A DNA stretch of 30,480 nucleotides from DATBMY01 sp036554605 (lineage in GTDB: Bacteria > Acidobacteriota > Blastocatellia > UBA7656), in assembly GCA_036554605.1 (NCBI GenBank), contig DATBMY010000184.1:1-30480 (forward strand). The letters are read 5' to 3'. This document shows positions 21,548 to 29,731 of this stretch, piece after piece (the stretch's first letter is position 1; each line of letters opens with the position of its first letter). The notes below the pieces were generated by a model. That model ran no database searches, was not told where the DNA came from, and was given only the letters and a program-made list of their open reading frames with translations. Both the position numbers and the translations under genes were made by a program.

Positions 21548-23917
21548 ATGAATAAGAGCTGCGTCACCGTGTTGCTTTTAGTCTTGTCAATGCTTGCCAC
21601 GGCGAGCGGGCGGCAAAGTCAAAAGCCGGATCAAAAGAAGGGTGATCAAGACAATGACGTTGTGCGCATAGGAGTGACGCTCGTCCAGATAGACGTTACG
21701 GTGACCGACCAGAAAGGAAATCCCGTCACCGGCCTGCGCGCGGAAGATTTCGAGCTTGAACAAAACGGCAAGCCGGTTCAGATATCTAACTTCTCATACG
21801 AATCGGTAGAAGCCGCAAACCAGCTCGCCCGGTCAGAGGCCGCGCGCATAGCCGAAAAATCCGATAAGAAAGGCGATAAGAGCATCGCGAGCCCGCTCCC
21901 GCCGCCCGTCAAGCTAAAGCCCGAGCAGGTCCGTCGAACCATCGCGCTCGTCGTCGATGATCTGACGCTTTCCTTCGAGAGCACGCACCTTGTGAGAGAG
22001 GCGCTCAGGAAGTATGTCAACGAGCAGATGCAAGAAGGCGACCTCGCGGCCATCATACGAACGGGAGCGGGGATGGGCGCGCTCCAGCAATTCACAAATG
22101 ACCGGCAACAGCTCTACGCCGCCATAGACCGCGTGCGGTGGAAACCGGGCTATTCCGGGATCAACGCTTTTGCGCCCGTGACCGTAGACCCGACCGGAGG
22201 TATATCGCGGGATTTCGATCCTTCGAACGTAAACACATTGGCCCGGGATAAAAGTCGCGGCGATATCGGCACTCCCGAGCAACAAAGAGATAACAGGCTT
22301 CAGGAGCAGCAGTTCAACAAGGCGAGAGACCTGACGGGCGATTCTAACAGGGGCGGCAGGGATATTTCGGGGCTGGATATGCTTCGCCAGCAGGTCTTCG
22401 CCGTAGGCACGCTCGGCGCGCTCGGATTTTTGGTGCGCGGCCTCCAGCAATTGCCCGGGCGCAAATCGGTGGTGCTCTTTTCAGACGCGCTCAGAATCTA
22501 TAACCGCGAAGAAGGCATTACCCGCGTCCAGACGGCGCTCGATAATCTGGTGGATCAGGCGAATCGCGCCGCCGTGGTTATATATACGATTGACTCGCGC
22601 GGGCTCCAGACGCTCGGCATGACCGCGGCCGATGATCTGAGCGGAGATATAGAATCGTTTCGCGGCAGCGACGCCTCGCTCAACAATAGTCTTACTTCCG
22701 ATTATTCGAAGTTCTTAGCGAAATCCGAGACGGCCCTGACCGAACGCAGGCGGGAATTTTTCGAGGCGCAGGAGGGATTATCATATCTGGCGCACAAGAC
22801 GGGCGGGTTGTTCATAAAGAACACGAACGATCTGGGGCGCGGGGTCGCTCGCGCGCTGCGCGAGCAGGAGGCATACTATTTGATCGGGTTCGTTCCGGAT
22901 GAGGATACATTCAAAGCGAAAGGCGGGTCGCGCGCCTTTCACGATATCTCCATCAAGGTGAAACGGCCGGGGCTGCGCGTTCGCACGCGGACCGGGTTTT
23001 ACGGCGCGACCGATCAGGAGGCTAGAGGCCGGGTTGGGACGGCCGGCCAGCAATTGCTCACCGCGCTCGCGTCGCCGTTCAGCTCCGGCGATATTGGCCT
23101 TCGAATGACTGCCCAGTTCGGCCACGACCGAAAGCAGGGGCCGTTCGTAAACGCCATGCTTCACATCGACGCGCGCGACCTGCAGTTCGAAGAGATCGTT
23201 AACGGCTGGCGCAAGACCACCATAGAGATAGCCGCGTTCACCTTCGGCGATAACGGCCAGGTCATCGACCAGTCGGACCGCGCATATACTATAAGCATGT
23301 CGGATAGCGATTACCGGCGCACGCTCGAAAGGGGAATCTTTTATCGTATAAACCTGCCGATAAAGAAAGCGGGCGCTTACCAGTTGCGCACCGCCGTCAG
23401 AGATCACCTGTCGGGAAGGCTTGGCTCGGCCAACCAGTTCATTGAGATTCCCGATCTGAAGAAAGCCAGGATGGCGATTGGCGGCGTAGTCGTGCGCGGA
23501 TATGACAGCCGCAGCGACGCGGGCCAGTCCGCGCGTCAGGTAGCCGACGCGACCGAAGGGAAGGTCGAAGAATCGAACCCGCAGGCGAGCCCGGCCGTAA
23601 GGCGATTTGAGCGCGGCATGGCGCTCGATTATGCCTATATCATTTATAACGCAAAGACGCGAAAGGAGACCGGCCGGCCGCTTTTGGAGACTCGCGCAAG
23701 GATGTTCAGAGATGGCAAGGAGATTTTTGCAACCAGAGCGAACCAGTACGACGGGGCGGGACAGACCGATATGAAACAGATAGTAGCCGGCGGACGCCTC
23801 CTGCTCGGCGGGGACCTCGTACCCGGCGAGTACGCGCTTCAGGTAGTCGTTATCGATAAGGCGGAAAAAGAGCCGAGGCCCGTTACTCAGTGGATTGATT
23901 TTGAAATAGTGAAGTGA
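21548..23917 (+). CDS. Secreted VWFA-related protein (first of a tandem pair)
   Basis: Exported protein of 789 residues with a signal peptide (MNKSCVTVLLLVLSMLATASG). A beta domain follows (VTLVQIDVTVTDQKGNPVTG...EDFELEQNGKPVQI, about 42-85). The von Willebrand A domain then runs from RRTIALVVDDLTLSFEST through GDLAAIIRTGAGMGALQQFT, SVVLFSDALRI and VIYTIDSRGLQTLG. EGLSYLAHKTGGLFIKNTNDL and YYLIGFVPDE close it. A C-terminal region of about 300 residues has Ig-like strands. This is the family named 'VWFA-related Acidobacterial domain'. The metal-site motif is DDLTLS rather than DxSxS, so metal binding may differ. Function is unknown; adhesion or protein contact outside the cell is inferred only from the fold. 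ATG 21548 is chosen over 21485 because of GGAGG and the signal peptide. Confidence 0.88.
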   Translation: MNKSCVTVLLLVLSMLATASGRQSQKPDQKKGDQDNDVVRIGVTLVQIDVTVTDQKGNPVTGLRAEDFELEQNGKPVQISNFSYESVEAANQLARSEAARIAEKSDKKGDKSIASPLPPPVKLKPEQVRRTIALVVDDLTLSFESTHLVREALRKYVNEQMQEGDLAAIIRTGAGMGALQQFTNDRQQLYAAIDRVRWKPGYSGINAFAPVTVDPTGGISRDFDPSNVNTLARDKSRGDIGTPEQQRDNRLQEQQFNKARDLTGDSNRGGRDISGLDMLRQQVFAVGTLGALGFLVRGLQQLPGRKSVVLFSDALRIYNREEGITRVQTALDNLVDQANRAAVVIYTIDSRGLQTLGMTAADDLSGDIESFRGSDASLNNSLTSDYSKFLAKSETALTERRREFFEAQEGLSYLAHKTGGLFIKNTNDLGRGVARALREQEAYYLIGFVPDEDTFKAKGGSRAFHDISIKVKRPGLRVRTRTGFYGATDQEARGRVGTAGQQLLTALASPFSSGDIGLRMTAQFGHDRKQGPFVNAMLHIDARDLQFEEIVNGWRKTTIEIAAFTFGDNGQVIDQSDRAYTISMSDSDYRRTLERGIFYRINLPIKKAGAYQLRTAVRDHLSGRLGSANQFIEIPDLKKARMAIGGVVVRGYDSRSDAGQSARQVADATEGKVEESNPQASPAVRRFERGMALDYAYIIYNAKTRKETGRPLLETRARMFRDGKEIFATRANQYDGAGQTDMKQIVAGGRLLLGGDLVPGEYALQVVVIDKAEKEPRPVTQWIDFEIVK

Positions 23918-23974
23918 GATAGCCTCTCTTTACTTGTCCCTTATACGGTTGCATGTCGTTTAATCCGTTGTGCC

Positions 23975-24006
23975 CCAGGGATGATGACAGGCGGCCCAAT
24001 CCCTGG
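23975..24006 (+). promoter_or_regulatory. Hairpin in the gap between the two VWFA-related genes
   Basis: CCAGGGAT (23975-23982) and ATCCCTGG (23999-24006) form a perfect eight-base stem with a 16-base loop. It ends five bases before the GAGG ribosome-binding site of the second gene. It could tune read-through or translation; it has no T-run and is not a normal terminator. Confidence 0.5.
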
Positions 24007-24021
24007 ATTAGAGGTTGGATA

Positions 24022-26190
24022 ATGAAAAAACATATTGCATGCGCCATCCTATTGCTGATGGCTATTGAGAATTCTTTTGCGCTTTCAATCCAGCAAGCCG
24101 AATCGCAGACCAGAAAGCCCGACCCGAAAGCCGAGCAGAAAAAAGATAGGTCCGAGTCCGAGGATACGCTGCGCCTTGCGGTGACGCTGGTTCAGGCCGA
24201 TGTAGTGGTGGCAGATAGCAAAGGCCGTCTTGTGACGGATTTGAAACGGGAAGATTTCGAGGTGCTCGAAGACGGTCGGCCACAAGAGATAACGAATTTC
24301 TCTTACATATCGCTGGAACGGCCAGCCGCGACAAAAAGAACCGACCCGGTCAAGCAGAATCAGGACGCGCCGCCGGTTCCAGTCTCTCAGATGCGAGCCG
24401 AACAGGTGCGGCGCACAATAGCGCTGGTCGTCGACGACCTCGAATCATCGTTCGAGAGCGTAGTCTATATGAAAGACTCGCTCAGAAAATTCGTCGACGA
24501 GCAGATGGAGGAAGGCGACATCGTGACGATCATACGCACGGGCGCGGGCGTCGGCGCGCTTCAGCAGTTTACAACCGATAAACGGCAGCTTCGCGCCGCG
24601 ATCAATCGCATACGATGGAAGCCCAGCAGTCGCGCCGGGCTTACGGGGACCGCCCCGGTCGATACTTCGCCCAAAGCTGACACAAACGTGTTGACCGAGG
24701 ACGCGTCGAGGGGCCGCGAAGATACCGAAAAGTATGACCGCGAGATTCAGATGCTCGGCAAGATCGGCGCGCTCAACCTCGTGGTGCAGGGGATGAGGGA
24801 CTGGCCCGGCCGGAAGATGGTAATGTTTTTTTCCGACGGCTTTGTCATACACAACTCAAAGGAGATTTCCCAGCGGCTGCTCGACGTGCTCAGAAGAGTT
24901 ACGGACCTTGCCAACCGCGCGTCAGTCGTCATTTATACGATGGACGCGCGCGGGCTTGAGACCGATTTTTCGGCAGCCGACGCGCAGGTGCAAGGCGCAA
25001 CCGACGGCCGCAGTATCGGAAATCTGCTGGGCGAGCGAAGCCAGGCGCGTTTCCTGCCGCAAGAGGGGCTCGCTTACCTGGCAAAGCAGACGGGCGGCCT
25101 GCTCATCAAGAACACCAATAATCTTAACAAGGGCATCGAGCGAATACTCGATGATCAGCGGGGCTATTACCTGATCGGTTATATCCCGGAGAATGCGTCG
25201 AAGAGCGATGGAGCTAAGGGTCACAAGGTTGAGATCCGGGTGAAAAGACCGGGCCTCGAGGTCCGCTCGCGCTCAAACTTCTACCGGGCCACGAATGAGA
25301 CTCCCGCTAGATCGAAGCGCGGCTCTTCCGACCGCATACTCGACGCGCTCAGCTCGCCGTTCACGTCGGGCGATTTCGATTTGAAGCTGACCTCCCTGTT
25401 TGCGCACGACCTGGCCTCCGGCTCGTTCATACAGTCTCTGCTCCACATCGACCTCGGCGGGATTACGTTCAAGAAAGATTCGGATGGATGGATGAACGGC
25501 AAAGTAGAGATCCATGCGGTCGCCTTCGGCGATAATGGGCAGGTCGTCGACCGCGTATCCCGGCCCTATAACATACAGGTGCGCGAGGACGCATTTGAAA
25601 GATACAGCCGGGAGGGCCTGGTCTATTCGATAAACGTCCCGGTGAAATTCGCGGGGCCATACCAGTTGCGAGCCCTCGTGCTGGACGTGGCAACGGGCCG
25701 GACCGGCTCGGCCAATCAATTTGTCGAGGTGCCGGATCTAAAGAGATACCAGCTCACGCTTTCCGGCATAGCCGTATCCGGGAGCGCGCCGGCGAGGGAC
25801 AATTCCACGGCGCAAGTGGCCAGGCGCGCGGATGGCGGCGCGCAAGAAGATGAGACACAATCTGGTCCGGCCGTCAGAAAGCTCAAGCCCGGCATGTTCC
25901 TCGATTATGGGCTGGCCGTATATAACGCCCGCGTTGACGCGGCGACTTCGCGCCCGAGGCTTGAGATGCAGGTCGTCTTGTACCGTGAAGGCAAGCGCAT
26001 ATACACCGGCGGCGCGATCCCGGTCGAGGCGGGCGCGCAAGAGAATACGCGAAACATCATGGCTGGCGGGCGAATACGGCTCCCCGATAATTTCGAGCCG
26101 GGCGAATATATCCTACAGGTGATCGTAACGGACAAGATCGAGAAGCAGCGAAGCGCGACCGAGTGGATTGATTTTGAAGTGATCAGGTGA
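24022..26190 (+). CDS. Secreted VWFA-related protein (second of a tandem pair)
   Basis: Paralogue of the preceding gene, 722 residues, with signal peptide MKKHIACAILLLMAIENSFA. The same order of parts is seen: VTLVQADVVVADSKGRLVTDLKREDFEVLEDGR, VRRTIALVVDDLESSFESV, GDIVTIIRTGAGVGALQQFT, MVMFFSDGFVIH, VIYTMDARGLETD and EGLAYLAKQTGGLLIKNTN. A C-terminal half ends in TEWIDFEVIR, against TQWIDFEIVK in the first copy. It is about 67 residues shorter, mainly because two loops in the VWA region are shorter. The metal-site motif is DDLESS. The start at 24022 follows GAGG and gives a clean signal peptide; the frame extends to 23953 through a hairpin. The 104-base gap and shared strand suggest one transcript. 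Confidence 0.88.
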   Translation: MKKHIACAILLLMAIENSFALSIQQAESQTRKPDPKAEQKKDRSESEDTLRLAVTLVQADVVVADSKGRLVTDLKREDFEVLEDGRPQEITNFSYISLERPAATKRTDPVKQNQDAPPVPVSQMRAEQVRRTIALVVDDLESSFESVVYMKDSLRKFVDEQMEEGDIVTIIRTGAGVGALQQFTTDKRQLRAAINRIRWKPSSRAGLTGTAPVDTSPKADTNVLTEDASRGREDTEKYDREIQMLGKIGALNLVVQGMRDWPGRKMVMFFSDGFVIHNSKEISQRLLDVLRRVTDLANRASVVIYTMDARGLETDFSAADAQVQGATDGRSIGNLLGERSQARFLPQEGLAYLAKQTGGLLIKNTNNLNKGIERILDDQRGYYLIGYIPENASKSDGAKGHKVEIRVKRPGLEVRSRSNFYRATNETPARSKRGSSDRILDALSSPFTSGDFDLKLTSLFAHDLASGSFIQSLLHIDLGGITFKKDSDGWMNGKVEIHAVAFGDNGQVVDRVSRPYNIQVREDAFERYSREGLVYSINVPVKFAGPYQLRALVLDVATGRTGSANQFVEVPDLKRYQLTLSGIAVSGSAPARDNSTAQVARRADGGAQEDETQSGPAVRKLKPGMFLDYGLAVYNARVDAATSRPRLEMQVVLYREGKRIYTGGAIPVEAGAQENTRNIMAGGRIRLPDNFEPGEYILQVIVTDKIEKQRSATEWIDFEVIR

Positions 26191-26208
26191 TCCGAGGCGC
26201 GCCGCCGC

Positions 26209-26238
26209 CTGACGGGAGACTTGCAGAGGCAGTATAAT
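26209..26238 (+). promoter_or_regulatory. Possible promoter very close to the GT9 start codon
   Basis: A perfect TATAAT (26233-26238) has CTGACG (26209-26214) 18 bases upstream, four of six consensus. Transcription would start about four bases before ATG 26249, and no ribosome-binding site lies in that interval. A near-leaderless transcript is possible. Confidence 0.4.
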
Positions 26239-26248
26239 CAAAATAGCT

Positions 26249-27250
26249 ATGAAGACGGCCGCGCGCTCAATCCTGGTTCTCGACGTTTCGCCTTTTAGCA
26301 GGTCGCTGTGGCTTTTGCCTTCGATGAGGGCGCTCAGAGCGGCCTACCCACAATCTTTTATAAAAGTCGCGGCGACAAAAGGCGTGTGCGAGCTGCTCGA
26401 CGCGAGCGGCCTCGCCGACGAGACTATCGACCTCGGCGTCATCACTGCCGCGGATTCGGGCCTTGGCAGCTCGCTCAAGCGGGTGGGACGCCTCGCGCGC
26501 CGCGCGCGAAAAAACGACGCCGACCTCGTTATAGATTTTTCCCCCCGTCTCGAAACGCAGTTGCTTTCCCGCTTCGTGCTCGGGGCGGAAACGGCCGTGC
26601 CCTCCAGGCTCGCCGGTGTCATAGAGACGCTGCTGGGCGGCAGGTGGCGCGGAAAACAGGCCATCCCCTCCGATTACGCAAGCTACCTCTCCCGCATGGG
26701 CATCCAGCTTGACGACCCGCGGCTGGCAATCACATTGCCCGCGCAGGAGAACGACCAGTTCGAAAAGCTGCTTTCAAAAAAGGGGTCGCGCGGCGGCGAG
26801 CCTATAATCATCCTGCACTCGTCGGATGCGGGGCAGGCAGATCGCTGGCCGGCCGAGTCATTCGCCGATCTTGCCGCTCGTCTCAGGCATAATTTCGGCG
26901 CGCGCATCGTCGCCATTGACGATCCGTACGAAAAAAGCTTTACCGAAGCGCTAGGCAAGCTGCTGCCGGAGGGCGCGATAAAGGTATCAGAGCCCCGCTC
27001 TCTGGCCGTCGCCGCGGCGGTCGCGCGAGCAAGTCTCGTGGTAACGGACCAGAAGGGCGTGGCGATGATGGCCTCCGATTTCTCCACGCCGGTCGTAGAG
27101 ATAACCGACTCGCCGGAGTATGCCGGTACTGGCGAGCCCCGCCAGACGGTGCGGGCGGCGGCCATAGCGCGCGTCGAGGTCGATGAGGTCTTTAAGGCCG
27201 CCTGCGAGTTAATGCGGAACTGTCGCAGTTCGACATTATTTCAACGATAA
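26249..27250 (+). CDS. Glycosyltransferase family 9 (heptosyltransferase-like)
   Basis: GT-B glycosyltransferase of 333 residues resembling ADP-heptose:LPS heptosyltransferases. The N-terminal SILVLDVSPFSRSLWLLPSMRALRAAYP replaces the usual 'GDxxxxxP' opening. The second Rossmann domain has IIILHSSDAGQADRWPAESFADLAARL (about 184-210), VVTDQKGVAMMASDFSTPVVEI and SPEYAGTGEP, in the positions where GT9 enzymes bind the sugar nucleotide. The common D-x-G-x-x-H loop reads TDQKGVAMMA here, without the His, so donor or activity may differ. It would act on the cytosolic face of the inner membrane on lipopolysaccharide core or another glycolipid. It follows the VWFA pair by 58 bases and ends just ahead of a strong promoter for the next gene. 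Confidence 0.75.
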   Translation: MKTAARSILVLDVSPFSRSLWLLPSMRALRAAYPQSFIKVAATKGVCELLDASGLADETIDLGVITAADSGLGSSLKRVGRLARRARKNDADLVIDFSPRLETQLLSRFVLGAETAVPSRLAGVIETLLGGRWRGKQAIPSDYASYLSRMGIQLDDPRLAITLPAQENDQFEKLLSKKGSRGGEPIIILHSSDAGQADRWPAESFADLAARLRHNFGARIVAIDDPYEKSFTEALGKLLPEGAIKVSEPRSLAVAAAVARASLVVTDQKGVAMMASDFSTPVVEITDSPEYAGTGEPRQTVRAAAIARVEVDEVFKAACELMRNCRSSTLFQR

Positions 27251-27274
27251 CTCGCGAGATTACCGGTGCGGGGG

Positions 27275-27301
27275 TTGACAGCGGGCGTTTTGGTGTATAA
27301 T
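27275..27301 (+). promoter_or_regulatory. Promoter with consensus -35 and -10 before the small membrane protein gene
   Basis: Both hexamers are perfect: TTGACA (27275-27280) and TATAAT (27296-27301). The spacer is 15 bases, two short of ideal. It starts 25 bases after the GT9 stop and gives a leader of about 77 bases ending in AAGGAGGGA before ATG 27386. Confidence 0.7.
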
Positions 27302-27385
27302 AGGCCGTGCAAGGAAGAAGATAGACACACAATAACTGAACTCGAGTAGTCGTAGGCTTGATTCTTAACTCTTAAGGAGGGAGTC

Positions 27386-27595
27386 ATGAAGAACCTACTC
27401 TTAGTGATCGGCCTGATTGCTCTGATCCCCGCGATCTATTTCTTGACGCAATCTCTGAACGCAACCGAAGGCGGCACGACGGACCTGCTGATTTCCGTGG
27501 TCCTTTTTGTCGTATCGCTCGCTTGCTTCGCCATATACTTTTTCAAGAAGTTCCGCGAAGAGGGCGATCAGGAGATAAGTATCACAAAGTTTTAG
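27386..27595 (+). CDS. Small two-helix membrane protein
   Basis: The 69-residue protein has two membrane helices at about residues 3-21 and 33-54, joined by a short polar loop (QSLNATEGGTTD). An acidic/basic tail (KKFREEGDQEISITKF) follows. Charges near the second helix (KKF) suggest both ends face the cytosol. The gene has its own strong promoter and a very good ribosome-binding site (AAGGAGGGA seven bases before the ATG), so it is probably well expressed. It does not match a family I recognise. It is not obviously a toxin: there is no antitoxin or antisense promoter in view. It lies between GT9 and the Ser/Thr kinase gene. Confidence 0.7.
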   Translation: MKNLLLVIGLIALIPAIYFLTQSLNATEGGTTDLLISVVLFVVSLACFAIYFFKKFREEGDQEISITKF

Positions 27596-27907
27596 CCGTT
27601 TGGGTTCTAAAGGCGATGGCCATTCAACATAGAGCCGGCGACAGAACCCCGCTTCATACCCGCATCGGTCGGTAAGGCGATAGCCTGTTCATTTCCCGAT
27701 CATTTGCTTTCCTAGAGATTAAACCAATCTAGATCAGCGTGACCGCCCATCGGTCACGCTTTGACCTTCACGCATCAACACAGTAGAGCGACCGGCAAGT
27801 TTGCTGTTAAAATAAATTCGGACGAACCGGGGGTTGGTATGAATCGCCCTCCTGCCTGTGGATGATTGTGGGCAGCCATCGAACATAGTATTGGGATTTG
27901 GGAAGAG
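27596..27907. other. Non-coding gap before the Ser/Thr kinase gene
   Basis: About 310 bases without a gene. It contains the strong hairpin at 27736-27763 and, downstream of it, an extended -10 element TGT-TAAAAT at 27805-27813 that lacks a good -35. That element would give the kinase gene a leader of about 90 bases. The first 125 bases show nothing I can interpret. Confidence 0.5.
27736..27763. terminator. Ten-base perfect hairpin, probable terminator
   Basis: AGCGTGACCG (27736-27745), loop CCCAT, then CGGTCACGCT (27751-27760) followed by TTG. The stem is perfect and GC-rich, but the T-run is short. It lies 140 bases after the small membrane protein gene, so it either ends that transcript late or serves as a binding site for the downstream promoter. 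Confidence 0.6.
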
Positions 27908-29701
27908 ATGAACATTTGTAAAAGCTGCGGCTCACCCGTAGCTTCCTCTCACGAGATATGTCCTAATTGTGGAGCCGGCATGAGGGGCTCGGCCGGGCGT
28001 CTGACCGGCTCGACCCTGGCCGATAAGTACAGGATAGAAGATCTCCTGGGATCAGGGGGCATGTGCGAGGTCTATCGCGCGCGTCACACCGGCATTGGCA
28101 AGCAGGTCGCGGTCAAGATTCTCAAGCCGGAGCTTGCGGCCGATCCGAAGATTGCCGAAAGATTCGAGCAAGAGGCGCGCGCCTCGAGCCGAGTCCGCCA
28201 TCCAAACGCTATAGACGTCACCGACTTCGGCATCGCCGAAAACAATACTCCGTTTCTCGTCATGGAGCTTGTCGAGGGAAATACCGTTCGCGAGCTTTTG
28301 CGCGAGTACGGCCCTTTCCCCGTGCCGCGGGTCGTGACCATACTCTCGCAGGTATGCGGAGCGCTCGAGGCGGCGCATTCCGTCGGAGTCATACACCGCG
28401 ACATCAAGCCGGATAACATAATCATATCCGAGTACGACGGCCGCGATTGGGTCGAAGTAGTAGACTTCGGCGTCGCCAAGATTCATGAGGATTTCAACCG
28501 CCGGTCCGTCCTTACGGGCGCCAATTTCATCATAGGCACGCCGCGTTACATGTCGCCCGAGCAGTGCGAGGAACAACCCGTCGACGCGCGTAGCGACATA
28601 TACTCGCTCGGCGTCGTCGTATATGAGATGCTTTCGGGCGAGGCGCCTTTCGACGGTGGATCATCAACGCGCCTGCTGATGGCGCACGTGGCCGAGCCGC
28701 CGCCGCCGCTTGGCCAGAAGCGCCCCGACATCTCCCCCGAAATCGAAGCCATAGTCATGCGCGCGCTGGAAAAGAATCCCGACCGGCGGCCGCAAAGCGC
28801 GGTAGAGTTTGCGCGCGACTTTGAGCGCGCCGCCGGGTTTGCGCCCGTCTCGGCCGCCAGTCACAGCGGACCTATCTCGCGCATAAGCGTTCCGCTCGAC
28901 GAATCTCGCCTGGAAAGCCCGGTCGAGAGCATCCCGGTCGAATCGGATATCGCCGACGAGGCTACGCTGGTGCGGCGTCCCGAAAGAGCGGAGACGCGCG
29001 AGCGCTACACCTCGGGGAGACTCAGAGAGCCGGCCCGGTCAAATAGTTACGATACTCTCGCGGATATAGAGGATCGAAGCCGCAGGCGCGCCCATATTCC
29101 GTGGATAGTTGGCGTGCTGCTCGTCTCCGCGCTCGTAGGCTTTCTGGCATTTCTGGTATTCGGCGGACGCGCTCCGTCGCCGGAAGTACGCGGCGCTGAG
29201 CCCGCTGTGCAAAGCCCGGCCGCGCCGTCGCCCCCTGCGCAGGATAACCCGGCGCAGGATACACCCGTGCAGAACACCCCCGCGCCGGGCGAGCCTACCG
29301 AGGAGACGACTGCCATCGATACCGGAGAGATCCGGCGGGAGTTGACCGACACGATAACCGGCGCGTGGCGGTCGCTCGAGAGCAAAGACCTCAACTCACA
29401 TATGAGACACTACGCGCCGCGGCTCGCCATCTTTTACCTGCAGCGGGACGTGAGCCGCGCCCAGGCCCGCGCCGAAATAGAGCGCTCGCTCTCCGCATAC
29501 GATTCGCTCGATTTCGGGTTCGACAACGTCGAGATACGAGTCGATCAGTCGGGCAAAGAGGCCATCGCCACTTATGATAAGAGCTGGAACTTTGAAGGCG
29601 CCAAGCCCTGGAAAGGGGCGGTCAAAGAGAGACTCTGGCTTGTGAAGCGCGGCGGGCGCTGGCTCATAAACGGGATACGTGATCTCAAAGTGCTCCGGTA
29701 A
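27908..29701 (+). CDS. Zinc-ribbon Ser/Thr protein kinase with a membrane helix and an NTF2-like C-terminal domain
   Basis: Hanks-type kinase of 597 residues. An N-terminal zinc ribbon (C4, C7, C18, C21) is followed by the kinase domain (about 40-312). It has the Gly-rich loop GSGGMCEV, K70 in AVKIL, HRDIKPDN (D165), DFGVAKI (D186) and MSPEQ, so it should be active. A disordered linker with many Arg, Ser and Glu follows. One membrane helix is at about 397-419, then a Pro/Gln/Ala-rich outer linker (421-468) and a C-terminal domain of about 120 residues with an NTF2/SnoaL-like pattern (LWLVKRGGRWLINGIRDL). The outer domain may sense a ligand. ATG 27908, preceded by GGGAAGAG, is preferred to 27866. 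Its stop lies two bases from the stop of the convergent aminotransferase. Confidence 0.92.
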   Translation: MNICKSCGSPVASSHEICPNCGAGMRGSAGRLTGSTLADKYRIEDLLGSGGMCEVYRARHTGIGKQVAVKILKPELAADPKIAERFEQEARASSRVRHPNAIDVTDFGIAENNTPFLVMELVEGNTVRELLREYGPFPVPRVVTILSQVCGALEAAHSVGVIHRDIKPDNIIISEYDGRDWVEVVDFGVAKIHEDFNRRSVLTGANFIIGTPRYMSPEQCEEQPVDARSDIYSLGVVVYEMLSGEAPFDGGSSTRLLMAHVAEPPPPLGQKRPDISPEIEAIVMRALEKNPDRRPQSAVEFARDFERAAGFAPVSAASHSGPISRISVPLDESRLESPVESIPVESDIADEATLVRRPERAETRERYTSGRLREPARSNSYDTLADIEDRSRRRAHIPWIVGVLLVSALVGFLAFLVFGGRAPSPEVRGAEPAVQSPAAPSPPAQDNPAQDTPVQNTPAPGEPTEETTAIDTGEIRRELTDTITGAWRSLESKDLNSHMRHYAPRLAIFYLQRDVSRAQARAEIERSLSAYDSLDFGFDNVEIRVDQSGKEAIATYDKSWNFEGAKPWKGAVKERLWLVKRGGRWLINGIRDLKVLR

Positions 29702-29731
29702 TCTCAGATTCGAGATTTTAAATTTGAGATT
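29700..29731. repeat. AATCTC/GAGATT palindromes spanning two convergent stop codons
   Basis: AATCTC (29700-29705), GAGATT (29712-29717) and TTGAGATT (29724-29731) make a compound inverted repeat. It overlaps the kinase TAA (29699-29701) and encodes the last six or so residues (LKSRI and before) of the aminotransferase on the other strand. It resembles the palindrome at 19402-19419. Confidence 0.55.

Noticed and set aside
27386..27595. Type I toxin of a toxin-antitoxin pair
   Set aside because: Small hydrophobic protein, but no antisense RNA promoter or partner gene is visible, and it has two helices with a charged tail.
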